A stretch of DNA of 64,000 nucleotides from Bacillota bacterium. GTDB lineage: Bacteria > Bacillota > Sulfobacillia > Sulfobacillales > Sulfobacillaceae. The position numbers and the translations under genes were made by a program. The notes beneath the pieces were generated by a model. It did not search any database. It had not been told where the DNA came from and was given only the letters and a program-made list of their open reading frames with translations. The stretch covers positions 32,559 to 96,558 of the forward strand of contig JAPNUO010000009.1 of the NCBI GenBank assembly GCA_026627065.1, given 5' to 3'. Positions 8,300 to 16,467 of the stretch are shown here, one piece after another; the first letter of the stretch is position 1; every line of letters starts with the position of its first letter.

Positions 8300-9070
8300 G
8301 TGATCCATGTGGATCCAGCCATGACCGACGAGGAGTTCCTGAGGCTGTTCGAAAAAGGGATCCGCGGTCAGTGGGGAAGCGACCAAATTGACTGGGGACA
8401 AGTGGAAGGCATTTCTCCAGAGAAGAAGCAGGCCTTGGGCCAACTGGTGACGCCGGTCTATTTGGGGGAGCAGACCGCGATGCTGGGGGTTTCGTCGGTG
8501 CTGCCGATGATCTTAACCACCGGCCAAGCTGAACCGGCTCTCTACCTGGCCAGCATGGGGCTAGACGAGGCCCGCCATTTCCGCAATCTTAACCATCTTT
8601 ATCGGGTGTTGGGGGTCGAACCCCTACCTAGCCGCCGATTGCCGGAAATGTGGCGATATCACGCGCGGCTTTTGCAAAAGCACGATCCCGTACAGTGGGT
8701 GTTTGGCATCTTAATCAGCGACCTTTTTGCCAAAACATTCTACGGCGGCTTTGCGGAGCGTTTTCCGGATACGGTGGTGGGGCGCCTGTCCCGCCGCACC
8801 CTGCAGGACGAAGCGCGCCACCAGGCATTTTCTGATCGATATCTGAACCGCATGTTGCCTACCATGGACGCGGACGCCAAGCGGGAGCTCCTGGTTTTGC
8901 GGGACGATCTTTTCCGGATCATGGAGAAATTGGGCGGACGGCTCCGGCCGGCCATGGAAGTGTTGGAGTGGTCACCCGAAGAATTTTTGACCGAGCTGTG
9001 GAATGACACTGAGCGCTGGGTGAAGCGGCTCGGTTTGGTGGAACGGGTGGAGGCGGAAAGCAACGCATGA
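8300..9070 (+). CDS. ferritin-like di-iron protein (R2-like/oxygenase type)
   Basis: The roughly 256-residue helical protein carries two DEARH motifs, around residues 89-93 and 170-174. Together with a Glu near 57 (YLGEQT) and an acidic residue near 141 this is the E, ExxH, E/D, ExxH pattern of carboxylate-bridged di-iron proteins such as ribonucleotide reductase R2, AurF-type oxygenases and R2-like oxidases. I cannot say which reaction it performs. A GTG at 8300 has AAGGGGG eight bases upstream and is my start; ATG at 8321 lacks a site. No R1 subunit or reductase is nearby, which argues against a ribonucleotide reductase role. Confidence 0.75.
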   Translation: MIHVDPAMTDEEFLRLFEKGIRGQWGSDQIDWGQVEGISPEKKQALGQLVTPVYLGEQTAMLGVSSVLPMILTTGQAEPALYLASMGLDEARHFRNLNHLYRVLGVEPLPSRRLPEMWRYHARLLQKHDPVQWVFGILISDLFAKTFYGGFAERFPDTVVGRLSRRTLQDEARHQAFSDRYLNRMLPTMDADAKRELLVLRDDLFRIMEKLGGRLRPAMEVLEWSPEEFLTELWNDTERWVKRLGLVERVEAESNA

Positions 9071-9137
9071 TCGTCCGCTCGGCCACATATGTATCCCCTG
9101 TGGACAATGCCGCACACATACGAGGGGGACGGGGCCG

Positions 9138-9410
9138 ATGGACTGGAAGATCTTTTTTTCCACCTTTGCCTTAATCTTTTTCGCCGAACTGGGCGACAAG
9201 ACACAGCTGAGTGTCATGACCCTGTCGGCGCAAAGTAATTCGGCCGTGTCGGTGTTTCTCGGCGCGGCCGTTGCGTTAGCCTTAAGCGCCTTATTGGCGG
9301 TGATTTTTGGAGAAGCGGTGACGCGCCTTGTGCCTGCTCAGTACATCCATTTAGGGGCAGGGATTATGTTTGTGGGGCTCGGGGTGTTGCTGGTGCTGGG
9401 AAAGCTTTAA
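9138..9410 (+). CDS. half-size GDT1/TMEM165-family (UPF0016) cation transporter
   Basis: The 90-residue protein has three hydrophobic helices and the diagnostic AELGDKTQ motif (E-x-G-D-K-S/T) at about residues 16-23. Members move Mn2+ or Ca2+, usually to expel Mn2+ from bacteria. Full-size members contain two such motifs in two repeats; this one has a single repeat, so it should work as a homodimer or with another half. No second half is in the window. Start at ATG 9138 follows an AGGGGGACGGGG stretch. Confidence 0.88.
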   Translation: MDWKIFFSTFALIFFAELGDKTQLSVMTLSAQSNSAVSVFLGAAVALALSALLAVIFGEAVTRLVPAQYIHLGAGIMFVGLGVLLVLGKL

Positions 9411-9570
9411 GCGCCAACCTGTCCGCTGTCGCGCGGATGGGTACCGTCCCGACCGGGCCGGCGGCGGGAAAAGGGTGAGGGCCGCGGCGGCCAACGCGAC
9501 GGCGAAGAATCCGGCGATCATCGATAACCTACTATAAAATTGGTGCGTGATTGTGTGCCCCAATTTCTTC

Positions 9571-10367
9571 CTACGCCGAAGCCGTTGGCAAGCCAGCGGA
9601 TCTCGCTTCGTCTCTGACAGGCGTGACTTTTCCGTCGATCCCGCCAGACGACGGAATCGTCGGGGACGTTGCCGGCCCCGTCGCCCCAGGGAGAGCAGTT
9701 CGGGTTGCTAGCCTTTGCAAATTCTTTGCCACGTTGTGGTCGCGATCATGAGTCACGCCACAATTTGGGCATGTCCATCATGGTCTTTTAAGGTTTACAT
9801 AGCCACACCCCCGTGTCGAACATCATTTGCTGCTGGGAAACCCGCGTGCCGCTGTGACTAATCATGTCCCGTAACGCACCGCCTTGTACTTCAGCCTGGC
9901 GAAGAACAAGCTCCCCCCAGATCGGCAATCGCGCGTGCTAAGCGATGATTGGTCAGCATGCCGTGCACCGCTAACGTCTCGATGTCAATCGCTTGGTGTT
10001 CGCGACAGAGCCGGGTCGATGTTTGGCACAAGAAATCTTGGCGAAGATGCGCAATCCGACGATGAGTGCGAGCGAGCACGTTCGGGGCCTTATGCCAATT
10101 TTGGCTGCGGAACAACCGAATACCTTTCGGAAGCAGATTGTGCGGAGCAAAGCCCATTGGGACTTTCGCGGCCTGCATTTTTCGGCTCACACGCCGTTGC
10201 CGAATTTTCACGCGGCGTAATGCCCAGCGAGGGGCATTCGGCCCGAGAATCTTTTCGCCGGTCGAGAGGGTGGCAAGGGTGTTGACCCCGACATCGACTC
10301 CCACCACGCCGTGTCCACGGTCATGCCAATCCCTCCGCATCCTCCGACACGGTGCGCTACAACCCAC
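9571..10367 (-). pseudogene. tnpB: IS200/IS605-type TnpB (OrfB) remnant
   Basis: The minus strand encodes the RuvC-I region of TnpB (VGVDVGVNTLATLSTGEK), the basic helical part, and the second RuvC segment (AIDIETLAVHGML). About 110 bases on, a different frame gives the zinc ribbon with CPNCG and the last catalytic site ([11 protein letters not shown]), with an in-frame TGA just before it. The two parts are thus joined by a frameshift and a stop. The N-terminal third is missing or scrambled. TnpB is an RNA-guided nuclease carried by transposons; this copy is dead. No tnpA was found beside it. Confidence 0.85.
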
Positions 10368-10765
10368 GCAGGATCATCAGAAGAATGCGTGTTAGCCAGA
10401 ACACGGGAAGGTGAGCAGGGCCGTGTCCAAGACGAGGCCTCGACTGAACCACGAACTAGTGGAGGCGCGGTAGCAATTCAAGAGGAGAGACAGCCGGAGC
10501 AACGCGAAACCCCCGTCGAGAGGTCAGCGAACATAGGCCAACAGCTGGGGAATCCGTCCGGAATTGCCAAGCCTGCCCACCGCGCGACTAGACCGCGAAG
10601 GGCTCCGGGTGCTCGGACTAAACGGCACGACCTGTTCCATGACGATTTCGATGCGAACGGTCTCGTTGACCACGGCGCAACTGAGCCTTAAGATCACTCA
10701 CCACAAACATTTAACAACTCCCACTACGAGCGGAGCTAGGGCGGACGGCGCGTCTAGCTTCGGTT
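10368..10765. other. no intact gene; probable decayed IS DNA
   Basis: About 400 bases between the tnpB remnant and the DUF3800 gene. Short open frames on both strands show no recognisable family. Its position suggests the lost N-terminal part of tnpB, but I could not align it to that part. Confidence 0.4.
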
Positions 10766-10777
10766 TACAATGAATCT

Positions 10778-11485
10778 ATGCCGATCTCAATGTTTGGGTA
10801 TACAGATGAAAGTGGACGCCTCGGAAAAGACCCCTTGTTCTTCTTTGGTACGTTATGGTGCACCCGCCAGCGGCGAATCGACATGCTGAAAACCATTCAA
10901 GCCGTGAGGGATAACCATAACTTCTGGGATGCGTTGCATTTTAGCGAGATGTCGTCAAAACGAGCCGACGTCTATCGAGCCATTGGCGACGCCTTGGGGA
11001 AGTTGCCGGACTGGTTCATGGACGTACTGATCTATCGAAAGACCGTTGATCCGTCGGGCCGACCGTATGAGTTTGCCCATTACGGAACACCGCAGGATCC
11101 ACCGGAATTAAAGAAAGCCCGAGCCTACAATAAACTCTTAAAAGACCACCTGAATCATGTGGTCCGGATCAAGCCTCGGGAAACTTGGGCGTTCTATATC
11201 GAAGACCGCAACCGCCCCCGAGATGATAACGGAAAGACCTACATTAAGGAGGCCATGCAGTCCTATTTTGTGCCCGTTGTAGAATTTGTGCCTAAGCGTC
11301 ATGACGATTTGTTGCAAGTCGTTGATATTTTTCTGGGGGCCTATACGCTGGACGCCTATCGTCAAAGCGGTTGCCGTCCAACCAATCCTCCCGGTCTCCG
11401 CAAGCAAGACGTATCGGAAACTATAGTAGCCGCAATCCAGCATCATATAAGACAGCCGTGGTGGTGGGAAGCTAGACGCCGATAA
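10778..11485 (+). CDS. DUF3800 protein
   Basis: The 235-residue protein opens with GYTDESG near residues 7-13 and has an acidic DDLLQVVD segment near residue 183, the pattern of DUF3800, a family thought to have an RNase H-like fold with conserved acidic residues. Function is unknown; members often sit near mobile or defence genes. No ribosome site precedes the ATG at 10778, but a TACAAT -10-like box ends seven bases before it, so a leaderless transcript is possible. Two structured RNA elements lie immediately downstream on the same strand, as is known for several DUF3800-associated RNA motifs. Confidence 0.85.
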   Translation: MPISMFGYTDESGRLGKDPLFFFGTLWCTRQRRIDMLKTIQAVRDNHNFWDALHFSEMSSKRADVYRAIGDALGKLPDWFMDVLIYRKTVDPSGRPYEFAHYGTPQDPPELKKARAYNKLLKDHLNHVVRIKPRETWAFYIEDRNRPRDDNGKTYIKEAMQSYFVPVVEFVPKRHDDLLQVVDIFLGAYTLDAYRQSGCRPTNPPGLRKQDVSETIVAAIQHHIRQPWWWEARRR

Positions 11486-11491
11486 AACGGC

Positions 11492-11567
11492 CGTGCGGCG
11501 TTTCGCCTAGCGCAAGTGATACGCGTAGTCTCTCGTAACGAGAGAGTGTTCGGACGAAAGCCGCACG
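11492..11567 (+). ncRNA. structured RNA element, copy 1 (DUF3800-associated type)
   Basis: A closing helix pairs 11492-11499 with 11560-11567, then after one bulged G pairs 11501-11505 with 11555-11559 (13 pairs in all). It encloses a hairpin of 11507-11509/11511-11513 with 11523-11528 and a seven-pair hairpin 11529-11535/11539-11545 with a TAA loop. A conserved GTGTTCGGA stretch is left single-stranded. It begins 7 bases after the DUF3800 stop codon. RNA motifs named after DUF3800 genes are known from comparative genomics; whether this matches one of them needs a covariance-model search. Strand is inferred from the gene. Confidence 0.7.
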
Positions 11568-11589
11568 ACAAGCGGACTCAGACAAAGAC

Positions 11590-11665
11590 ATGCCGGCTAT
11601 TCGCCTAGCGCAGGTAATACGCGTAGTCTCTCGTAACGAGAGAGTGTTCGGACGAAAGCCAGCAT
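11590..11665 (+). ncRNA. structured RNA element, copy 2 (DUF3800-associated type)
   Basis: This copy repeats the internal 55 bases of copy 1 with two changes, both in a hairpin loop. Its closing helix has different outer bases that still pair: 11590-11593 with 11662-11665, 11595-11598 with 11657-11660, and 11600-11603 with 11653-11656. The outermost G-C pair of copy 1's equivalent helix is A-T here. Twenty-two bases separate the copies. Confidence 0.7.
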
Positions 11666-11907
11666 AAACCAAATTTCACTAGTCACATAATAGCACAAGA
11701 GTGTCTTTGGTGCAATGTGTGCAAGGCTCCTATGATAAAGCCTGTGGGATCATGGGACGCGAGGACTGACGGAAGACCCGGGTGACGTGGGGCGCATCGT
11801 GGAGAAGCGAGGGTCGCCCCGCGGAACAGTGGTCGCCGACAGGAGACGCCCATGCCCCGCTTTCGGGGCACCCCCGGGAATGAAAAATAGGCGGGACTGC
11901 GCTATAG

Positions 11908-12214
11908 ACCCCCGCCGAGGCCCGGCAGGCTTGGGAGCGCTGGGCCCTCAATGCCGAGGCCTGCGACTACGCCGAAGGCGCCGAGTGGGCCCGCACAATG
12001 CGGCGGTGGCGTCGTGAAATCTTGGCCCATTGGACACAACCTCAGCGCTGGACTAACGGCCTCATCGAAGGCTATCACACCAAAATCAAGCCATGCAAAC
12101 GGCTCAGCTACGGGGTTCCGTAATCGGGACCGCTATCGACGCCAGAGGTTTTTTGGGATTCTTGCTCCTGACGGCGATCCCACAATGATTGACGTAGAGC
12201 CCAACCTGTCTTGA
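11908..12214 (+). pseudogene. ISL3-type transposase C-terminal remnant
   Basis: One frame reads through WTNGLIEGYHTKIKPCKRLSYG, the ISL3-family NG.IEG.N.KIK..KR signature, then stops at 12121. A second frame continues with GFRNRDRYRRQRFFGIL, the next family segment, up to a stop at 12214. A frameshift therefore breaks the gene, and the N-terminal DDE part is gone. It lies directly before the tRNA-Arg promoter. Confidence 0.75.
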
Positions 12215-12239
12215 GGTTCGGGGATTCTTGTGTTATACT
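12211..12239 (+). promoter_or_regulatory. promoter of tRNA-Arg
   Basis: TTGAGG at 12211-12216 and TATACT at 12234-12239 are separated by 17 bases. The tRNA begins 13 bases after the -10 box. The -35 box overlaps the last codons of the ISL3 remnant. Confidence 0.75.
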
Positions 12240-12252
12240 CTCTTCGTGTTGT

Positions 12253-12327
12253 GCGCCCGTGGTGAAGTGGATATCACGCAGGCCTCCGGAGCCTGAAGCA
12301 GGGGTTCGAGTCCCTTCGGGCGCACCA
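12253..12327 (+). tRNA. tRNA-Arg (anticodon CCG)
   Basis: The acceptor stem GCGCCCG pairs with CGGGCGC. The D arm is GTGA/TCAC. The anticodon stem CAGGC/GCCTG closes the loop CTCCGGA with anticodon CCG. The T arm has AGGGG/CCCTT around TTCGAGT. CCA is encoded. A promoter and a terminator flank it, so it is a single-gene unit. tRNA-Arg genes are common integration sites and IS debris lies on both sides. Confidence 0.95.
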
Positions 12328-12335
12328 ACCCGTGA

Positions 12336-12373
12336 AAACCCGCAAAAGAAGAGGATAGGCGGGTTTCTTTTTG
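12336..12373 (+). terminator. Rho-independent terminator after tRNA-Arg
   Basis: AAACCCGC at 12336-12343 pairs with GCGGGTTT at 12359-12366, followed by CTTTTTG. The loop is 15 bases. Confidence 0.85.
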
Positions 12374-12947
12374 TTTGTTTGTGAAGAGGCATAGAGGGCG
12401 GAACTGGCTGTAGAAGCGGCCAATAGGCAGTCTCACTAGGCTGGAAGCAGAAGATCTTCCAGAAGCGGGATCAATGTAAGGAGCGCTTCCTAGCCAGGTT
12501 CCCGACAACAGCCGACGCTCCTTAGGCAGGAGATGACGTTTGCGCGCGAACTGTTCTTGTCTTTTTGGATTGCGCCAAGATCGTTGACATGCGGCCTACG
12601 TAACGCTTTAATGGACGCGAATTGCGAACGGGGCAGGGGCGCGTCGCGACACTGGGGCACGATACGCGGCTTCAGCCGCCCTATTGAGCACATACTCGCG
12701 CCGCTTTTAACGGCCGACTCGCATCTGATGCCCACCGTGAGCGACATAGACAACAGGGGGCTTCGTTGCGCCGGCGCCCGAGGCTGTGATTCTGCGTGGT
12801 ACCTGCGGCCCTGCCTGGCCACCTGACTAAAGCGCCGCCCTTTCCCGGATACAACGGCGATGTTCATACCGAGTGTTATCTGTTAGTGGAGGATTTACCG
12901 TAACCATCGGTAGGCTAACAGATTTTCTTGTGAAAATGGCGCCATGT
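12374..12947. other. no gene seen; nested inverted repeats
   Basis: About 570 bases without a supportable coding frame. Two inverted repeats stand out: CTGGAAG/CTTCCAG at 12441-12462 and TAAGGAGCG/CGCTCCTTA at 12477-12524. They may be remains of transposon ends or a small structured transcript. Confidence 0.45.
12878..12923 (+). terminator. possible hairpin terminator
   Basis: ATCTGTTAG at 12878-12886 pairs with CTAACAGAT at 12915-12923; an inner TTACCG/CGGTAG pairing supports it. TTTCTTG follows on the plus strand. It lies just beyond the 3' end of the permease gene, so it could also act for that transcript, but there is no T-run on the minus side. Confidence 0.4.
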
Positions 12948-14216
12948 TTAAGGTCCCCAAATCGTACGGCTCATTTTCTTTAAGACCGTATATAAAACAG
13001 CAGTGATCACCAGACTGTTGATTGCTCCAATGCCCCAGGGGATCCAAAGGCCCGCGGTAAACCCGGCAACCCAGGAGGTTAACGCAATAAGGCTGGAAAA
13101 GTTAAAACGATTTACCAATTTGTGAGGTCGTATTCCGTAGTCCAAGATCATGATGGCGGCGAAGGGGGGAATGGCCACTCCGAGTACAAGAAGAAAGGAT
13201 TCAAAAACGTGTACAATCCCCAAAAGTCCTAGGAGGGTGCCCAGGGTCCCTACGATTAACGTCATTTTTTGGCGAGTGACGCGGTGCTTCCCCAAAAGAT
13301 CGAGACCATTGACGAAAGCCAGTGATGCCCCGTAAATGTCCCAGTCGTTAACTTTGATTGTACTGGTGACAAAGAGAAGCGTTCCCCCGATGCCTACTAC
13401 GGTGGAGGCCAAAACATGGGCCACGTTCGGTGTTCGCGCAGCTTGAGCAAGCCATGCGCCTAATCCTCCGATGACAAGATTTCCCAAGGCAAAACTCCAT
13501 ACCGTTTGCTTTATGACATCGCGGGTATTCCAGTGAAAGCGCGTCATGTCGGGCGATAAGACGGCTCCCGTAATGAAACTACCAACAACAATGGTCACGG
13601 CCGCAGTCAACGACAACGAATGGGGACCGGGTGCCGCGTGCCAGTTAATGGGGTGAAGGTGAGGCAAGCGCAAAGAGGTCCATACCAGTAACCCCAAAAA
13701 CAAGGGAACCGTAACGTAGGCAAGCCATCCCATGGCTAAGATGCCTCCATAGACTAATGCCGTAAGACCAAGACCAGATCCTACTGTCCATAAAAGCGGT
13801 GTTCCCCATCCCGTCAGGGCGTGCAATCCTTCGGCGAAGAGACCGTTTTGGACGCCAAACCAACCCATGACGGAGAGCCCTGCGACGAAGCTCACTACCC
13901 CAGAGCCGAACTGCCCGAGGCCGGTTTGGCGGGCTGCCAATGCTGTGGCCAGCCGAGTTTGCTGGCCCATGATCCCCATAGGTATGGCGACCATTAACAG
14001 GATTAACGTCCCTAAACTTAACGCGAGAAGGGCTTGAAATAATCCCATGGACCACCCCAAAGTTGCTCCCATGGTCAATTGAGCAAGCGTCGTAAACTGA
14101 CCCCAGCGCATCCAGGCAAGCTGCCACCAAGGTAACAGGTGGCTGGAAGGGACGACGGTAAGGGGGAAATCGTCGTTCTGGAGTTGGCGAGACGCGTCAC
14201 TGCGCCATTCAATCAT
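12948..14216 (-). CDS. NCS1-family nucleobase permease (cytosine/purine permease type)
   Basis: The 422-residue protein has about 12 hydrophobic helices and the overall pattern of CodB-like NCS1 carriers, including the loop with TGAVLSPDMTRFHWNTRDVI and a FVTSTIKVNDWDIYGASLAF segment. These carriers import cytosine, purines, allantoin or hydantoins with a cation. The start ATG at 14216 follows TAGGAGGA. No deaminase or catabolic gene is adjacent, so the substrate is open. A decayed LysR gene lies just upstream on the same strand and may once have regulated it. Confidence 0.85.
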   Translation of the reverse strand: MIEWRSDASRQLQNDDFPLTVVPSSHLLPWWQLAWMRWGQFTTLAQLTMGATLGWSMGLFQALLALSLGTLILLMVAIPMGIMGQQTRLATALAARQTGLGQFGSGVVSFVAGLSVMGWFGVQNGLFAEGLHALTGWGTPLLWTVGSGLGLTALVYGGILAMGWLAYVTVPLFLGLLVWTSLRLPHLHPINWHAAPGPHSLSLTAAVTIVVGSFITGAVLSPDMTRFHWNTRDVIKQTVWSFALGNLVIGGLGAWLAQAARTPNVAHVLASTVVGIGGTLLFVTSTIKVNDWDIYGASLAFVNGLDLLGKHRVTRQKMTLIVGTLGTLLGLLGIVHVFESFLLVLGVAIPPFAAIMILDYGIRPHKLVNRFNFSSLIALTSWVAGFTAGLWIPWGIGAINSLVITAVLYTVLKKMSRTIWGP

Positions 14217-14278
14217 GAGACATTCCTCCTAAAATGAGCGATTGCATGGATGAGTGACACCGATCCGAAAGACAGGCT

Positions 14279-15090
14279 TCACGGTCGTGAAATTGTCCGA
14301 CCCGGATTGTCAGGGGACGAAATAGCAGAATGGGCTAACTGGCAAAAGGATTTGAGCGGTCGAGTGGGATAGCGGTTCTTGACATAAGCAACGCTTAGAC
14401 CAATGGGAATATCGAACCCTTGCAGCGGGCGAAATGCGATGACGGCATCTGGTTGAGCAGCCAAAGTAAGATTAGAACAATCTGGTAATTACGTAACGCC
14501 GCGGTTTTGCGCGACTATCATCCGGGCAGACTCGGTGTTGTCGGTGTCGTAAATAATAGCCAGGTGGTCTAAACGGGGAGTCATGATCTGGTCTACGATC
14601 TCGTTGATCAGGTAGCCAGGAAGAACTAGCACAAAAGGCTTATTTTCTAACACATCGAGTGGCACGACGGCTAATGTGTCGTCAGCACTGCAACACACGG
14701 AAATTTTTCCCTCAATGATGGGTTTAATGTTTAGATGGGCGGCTAAGTCGGGGAATAAGGGAGACCAGGCGCCCAGTCCAATGTCGAATGGTTCTTCTTG
14801 GATTTGCTCTAACACGGTAAGCGCACCATCCTCGTGTGCTTCTAAGGTAATTCTTGGGAACGTTTGGCCACATTGCTAAATGATCCCGGGAATGATTAAC
14901 ATGGCTCCAGACAGCGTGGTGCCTATTGGTCGCGCATTTCTTCGTAGAAATCCTTGGCTCGCTACGAAAAAACGTAGGGTCGGAAACAAATAGTCCAAGT
15001 GGGCCGGGCCAATGGAGCCTTGGCGATAGACTGTGCGGACGCCCAAATAACCGCAGTGTATACTCCTTCTCTCTGTAATCGCTCATGACG
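14279..15090 (-). pseudogene. LysR-family regulator, decayed
   Basis: Minus-strand pieces match successive parts of a LysR regulator: a degraded helix-turn-helix (SAQSIAKAPLARP-like), the start of the effector domain (GAMLIIPGII, then a stop, then FPRITLEAHEDGALTVLEQI), PFDIGLGAWSPL, and after another stop near 14489 a C-terminal AVIAFRPLQGFDIPIGLSVAY. Frames change and in-frame stops occur, so it is not functional. It sits immediately upstream of the permease gene on the same strand. Confidence 0.65.
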
Positions 15091-16041
15091 AGCATGGATA
15101 TCGAAAAGCACTGGCTACGTCAAAGTAACTCTATAGTACATTCACTCAGAACACATCAATAGATTTACGAAGATTGGGACAATAACGCGGGGGTTCATTA
15201 CTGGACAAAAATAGGGTCCGAAGCGGGTGAGTTGCACGCTATGGCCCACGCTGCCCGACGAATGCGCCGGGGACGATCGCCGCACCGGCCGCGTATGATG
15301 AAGCTTCGGCAAGGCGACCCCGGCGAACAGATTATGCATATGGACATTGCGACGTCCTCTCATGCGGACGGTTCGTAAATTGTGCTGGGAGCTTGGCCGT
15401 TGGTCCCACGCACGTCCTGAACTCATAAACGCGTCTCACACGTCAATCCCGGCACAATGTGCCCCACGTCGCGCGGGTCATCGCCATGATGAGTTTCTGT
15501 CGTCGCCTTAGTTGGCTGACGAACACGAGGCTATGTCTAATGGAACAATCGACACGGCCCATCGCGACAATGTCGGGCGTCTACGGTGAGCTCGCATCTC
15601 GCTAACCTTAGCGTCTATCACCTGAAAAAGGTGCTTTCCTCGCGGCCTTCCAGCGTCTCACCGCCGAGGAAATTCAACGGGATAATCAGAACTGAATCCG
15701 TGACTTGGAAATCCTACCAGAGCGTGACTTGATCGTGTTCCGCATCAAGAATGGCGCATAGCTCGACCTGCGGTCGTCGCCATAAGGGACGCGGCCTGTT
15801 GATGTGAGGCACCTTGGCTGTCGTCGTAAGGGTGGCGACGGAAGTAGACTCCCGGCGGCCACTGCCCATTGGCGGCGTTTCGTACGCAGGACTTCCGAGG
15901 TGTCATCGGCCAGCTCTGGCTCGAGTGGGCGACCCCTACATGTTGCGCATTCACTGCCTCCCAACTTGTGCACCAAACCTTGACGAAAGCGCAACTGCGG
16001 AGGAAATTGTGTGACTTGCCCCGATAGCCGAGATCGCAGTC
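15091..16041. other. about 950 bases with no recognisable gene
   Basis: Both strands are broken by stops. Short frames, such as one with FLAAFQRLTAEEIQRDNQN around 15630-15690, look like protein-coding remains, but I cannot name the family. This is consistent with accumulated transposon or gene debris between the LysR and thiolase fragments. Confidence 0.5.
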
Positions 16042-16203
16042 ATGATTCAGTCGTGGAGATTTGTTTTCGGTCATCAGGGTGCCAACCTGACGGTGAAGCT
16101 GCTATACGAATTAGAACGCAGAAATGGCCGTTTGGGAATGGTGGCCCTTTGCATTGGTGGCGGCCAAGGGATGGCCATGGTGGTCGAGAATTTGCGTCGA
16201 TAA
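16042..16203 (+). pseudogene. thiolase (acetyl-CoA acetyltransferase) 3' fragment
   Basis: The frame gives about 53 residues ending in the thiolase C-terminus: KLLYELERRNGRLGMVALCI followed by GGGQGMAMVVEN, which contains the conserved active-site Cys of the CxGGGQG motif. A short GHQGAN stretch before it corresponds to the GHPIGATGAR loop with changes. The catalytic N-terminal Cys and about 330 residues are absent. It lies directly before the methylcitrate-cycle genes, suggesting a fatty-acid or propionyl-CoA gene once stood there. Confidence 0.8.
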
Positions 16204-16467
16204 AGGCCAGGGGCATTTTTCATTGAGGGGAATGTGGACATTGTATAATGAGACGGCAGGGACGGACGTAGCCTTCGGCAGGTTGGACAGCTTGAACGTT
16301 CTCCCATAGCGAGAATGTCCATAGCGTTGTGCAACCTCCTTCGGGTAGAGTAAGAGGTAGATTGTGGTAGAAAGGCAGCACGATACATAAATGGATTCAT
16401 CGCCTGGAAAATAGTGGTGTAAAGAGATACGCAGTGGGGCATGCGTCACAGGGAAAGGAGCGACAGC

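Noticed and set aside
9071..9137. Manganese (yybP-ykoY) riboswitch before the GDT1-type gene
   Set aside because: The gap is only 67 bases and the conserved loops of that riboswitch are not visible.
9351..9563. Minus-strand frame with a hydrophobic N-terminal stretch
   Set aside because: No ribosome site, and its 3' part lies opposite the GDT1 gene with low-complexity translation; at most a truncated membrane-protein remnant.
11492..11665. Hammerhead or twister self-cleaving ribozyme
   Set aside because: A CGAAAG box and stems are present, but the hammerhead CUGAnGA core and the conserved twister bases are missing on both strands.
11492..11665. CRISPR array
   Set aside because: Only two long units with internal structure and a 22-base gap; no repeat-spacer periodicity and no cas genes.
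12533..12826. Plus-strand frame of 97 codons after tRNA-Arg
   Set aside because: Composition is Arg/Cys/Trp-rich like a non-coding frame, with no ribosome site and no recognisable motif.
14724..15095. Minus-strand 123-codon frame
   Set aside because: It is an off-frame reading of the decayed LysR gene, whose recognisable pieces are in other frames.
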